A stretch of 64,000 nt of DNA from Bryobacterales bacterium (GTDB lineage Bacteria; Acidobacteriota; Terriglobia; Bryobacterales; UBA6623), in assembly GCA_026713545.1 (NCBI GenBank), contig JAPOOG010000071.1, forward strand, positions 35,466-99,465. The letters are read 5' to 3'. The notes beneath the pieces are model-generated. The model worked only from the letters and a program-made list of their open reading frames with translations, searched no databases and was not told the origin of the DNA. Positions 63,721-64,000 of the stretch are shown one piece after another. The translations under genes and the position numbers were made by a program. The first letter of the stretch is position 1; each line of letters opens with the position of its first letter.

Positions 63721-64000
63721 TCACATACCCCGTGTGAGTCCCAGAACTCGGCGGCAAAACCCCTTCAGTTCCTCTTCCGACGATTCGCCGCTTGGGTCGT
63801 CTTCAATTTCCGCATGATGCTCTCCCCGGGAGTATGCGTTGATGTCACGAAGATCTTCGATGCCTCCCTTGTACGGGTGGTCCTGACCTGCCCCCGGCAA
63901 CTGGTCCACTTCGAATGTTAGTGCATTGACGGTTTCTCGGCCAAGCGGGATGGCCGGCGGAGCGTAGCGGAGCGGGGCGGCCAGCTTGGCAAGACGATCG
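63721..64000 (-). CDS. C-terminal part of an unknown protein, cut by the window edge
   Basis: The minus-strand frame is open from the right edge to a stop at 63721, about 92 codons. It reads RYAPPAIPLGRETVNALTFE, then VDQLPGAGQDHPYKGGIEDL, NAYSRGEHHAEIEDDPSGES and ends VLGLTRGM. An internal GTG at 63909 could be a start, but the sense-looking residues upstream argue for a longer gene. No family recognised. Convergent with the quinoprotein gene. Confidence 0.45.
   Translation of the reverse strand, partial: DRLAKLAAPLRYAPPAIPLGRETVNALTFEVDQLPGAGQDHPYKGGIEDLRDINAYSRGEHHAEIEDDPSGESSEEELKGFCRRVLGLTRGM

Overview
The window is a high-GC chromosomal segment from a free-living heterotrophic bacterium. 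The best guess is Acidobacteriota (Bryobacterales/Solibacter-like), with Planctomycetota or Verrucomicrobiota as weaker alternatives. The reasons are a DUF1549/DUF1553 protein paired with a DUF1501 protein, many Tat- or Sec-exported catabolic enzymes, several sialidase-like (BNR) proteins, a DUF5916 outer-membrane protein, a soluble cytochrome c plus quinoprotein dehydrogenase pair, and a compact RpoD. No rRNA, tRNA, CRISPR array, prophage or complete insertion sequence was recognised.

Layout. 1-12.4 kb, nearly all minus strand: start of a lipoprotein, a beta-propeller protein, an MBL-fold hydrolase, an M19 dipeptidase, an enolase-superfamily enzyme with a 2-hydroxyacid dehydrogenase, a VapBC module, and a DUF1549 - DUF1501 - amidohydrolase operon. 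12.4-14 kb: gene-poor DNA with repeats, two terminator-like hairpins, a GntR-type remnant and repeat copy A. 14-23 kb, plus strand: phytanoyl-CoA-type dioxygenase, sodium:solute symporter and four sialidase-like genes with two decayed fragments between them. 23-30.4 kb: DUF5916 protein, DUF1330 protein, HNH remnant, repeat copy B, a second VapBC with a palindromic operator, a broken deaminase, a third sialidase remnant and a Tat-exported glycosidase-like protein. 30.5-37.3 kb: aromatic amino acid decarboxylase-like enzyme, SLC23 permease with an unusual soluble C-terminal domain facing a duplicated Cache-like soluble protein, an exported HpaI-type aldolase and a DUF2461 protein. 37.4-42.7 kb is core metabolism: murB, trpE, a fused aroD-aroE, a glycosyltransferase. 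42.7-46.5 kb: methyltransferase, repeat copy C, a second M19 dipeptidase and a second (exported) enolase-superfamily enzyme. 46.8-64 kb is mostly housekeeping: homoserine dehydrogenase, NAD synthetase, a fatty-acid oxidation fusion, a PD-(D/E)XK protein, DUF2061, the bioB-F-D-A operon, an ABC-2 permease, the major sigma factor, cytochrome c + quinoprotein dehydrogenase, and an edge-truncated gene.

How it fits together: the accessory part looks like a scavenging lifestyle. Exported sialidase-like and glycosidase-like proteins, a symporter, a dioxygenase, dipeptidases and racemase/dehydratase-type enolases would break down and take up glycans, peptides and hydroxy acids. Gene duplication followed by decay is visible directly: at least three sialidase fragments, a frameshifted deaminase, and HNH and GntR pieces. 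The same regions carry a dispersed family of about 185-bp intergenic elements with near-perfect 20-bp terminal inverted repeats, plus 34-38 bp palindromes that look like the two ends joined. The most novel items are this repeat family, the permease/Cache-like divergent pair, and the twice-repeated neighbourhood of M19 dipeptidase (with an altered HxH metal motif) and enolase-superfamily genes.
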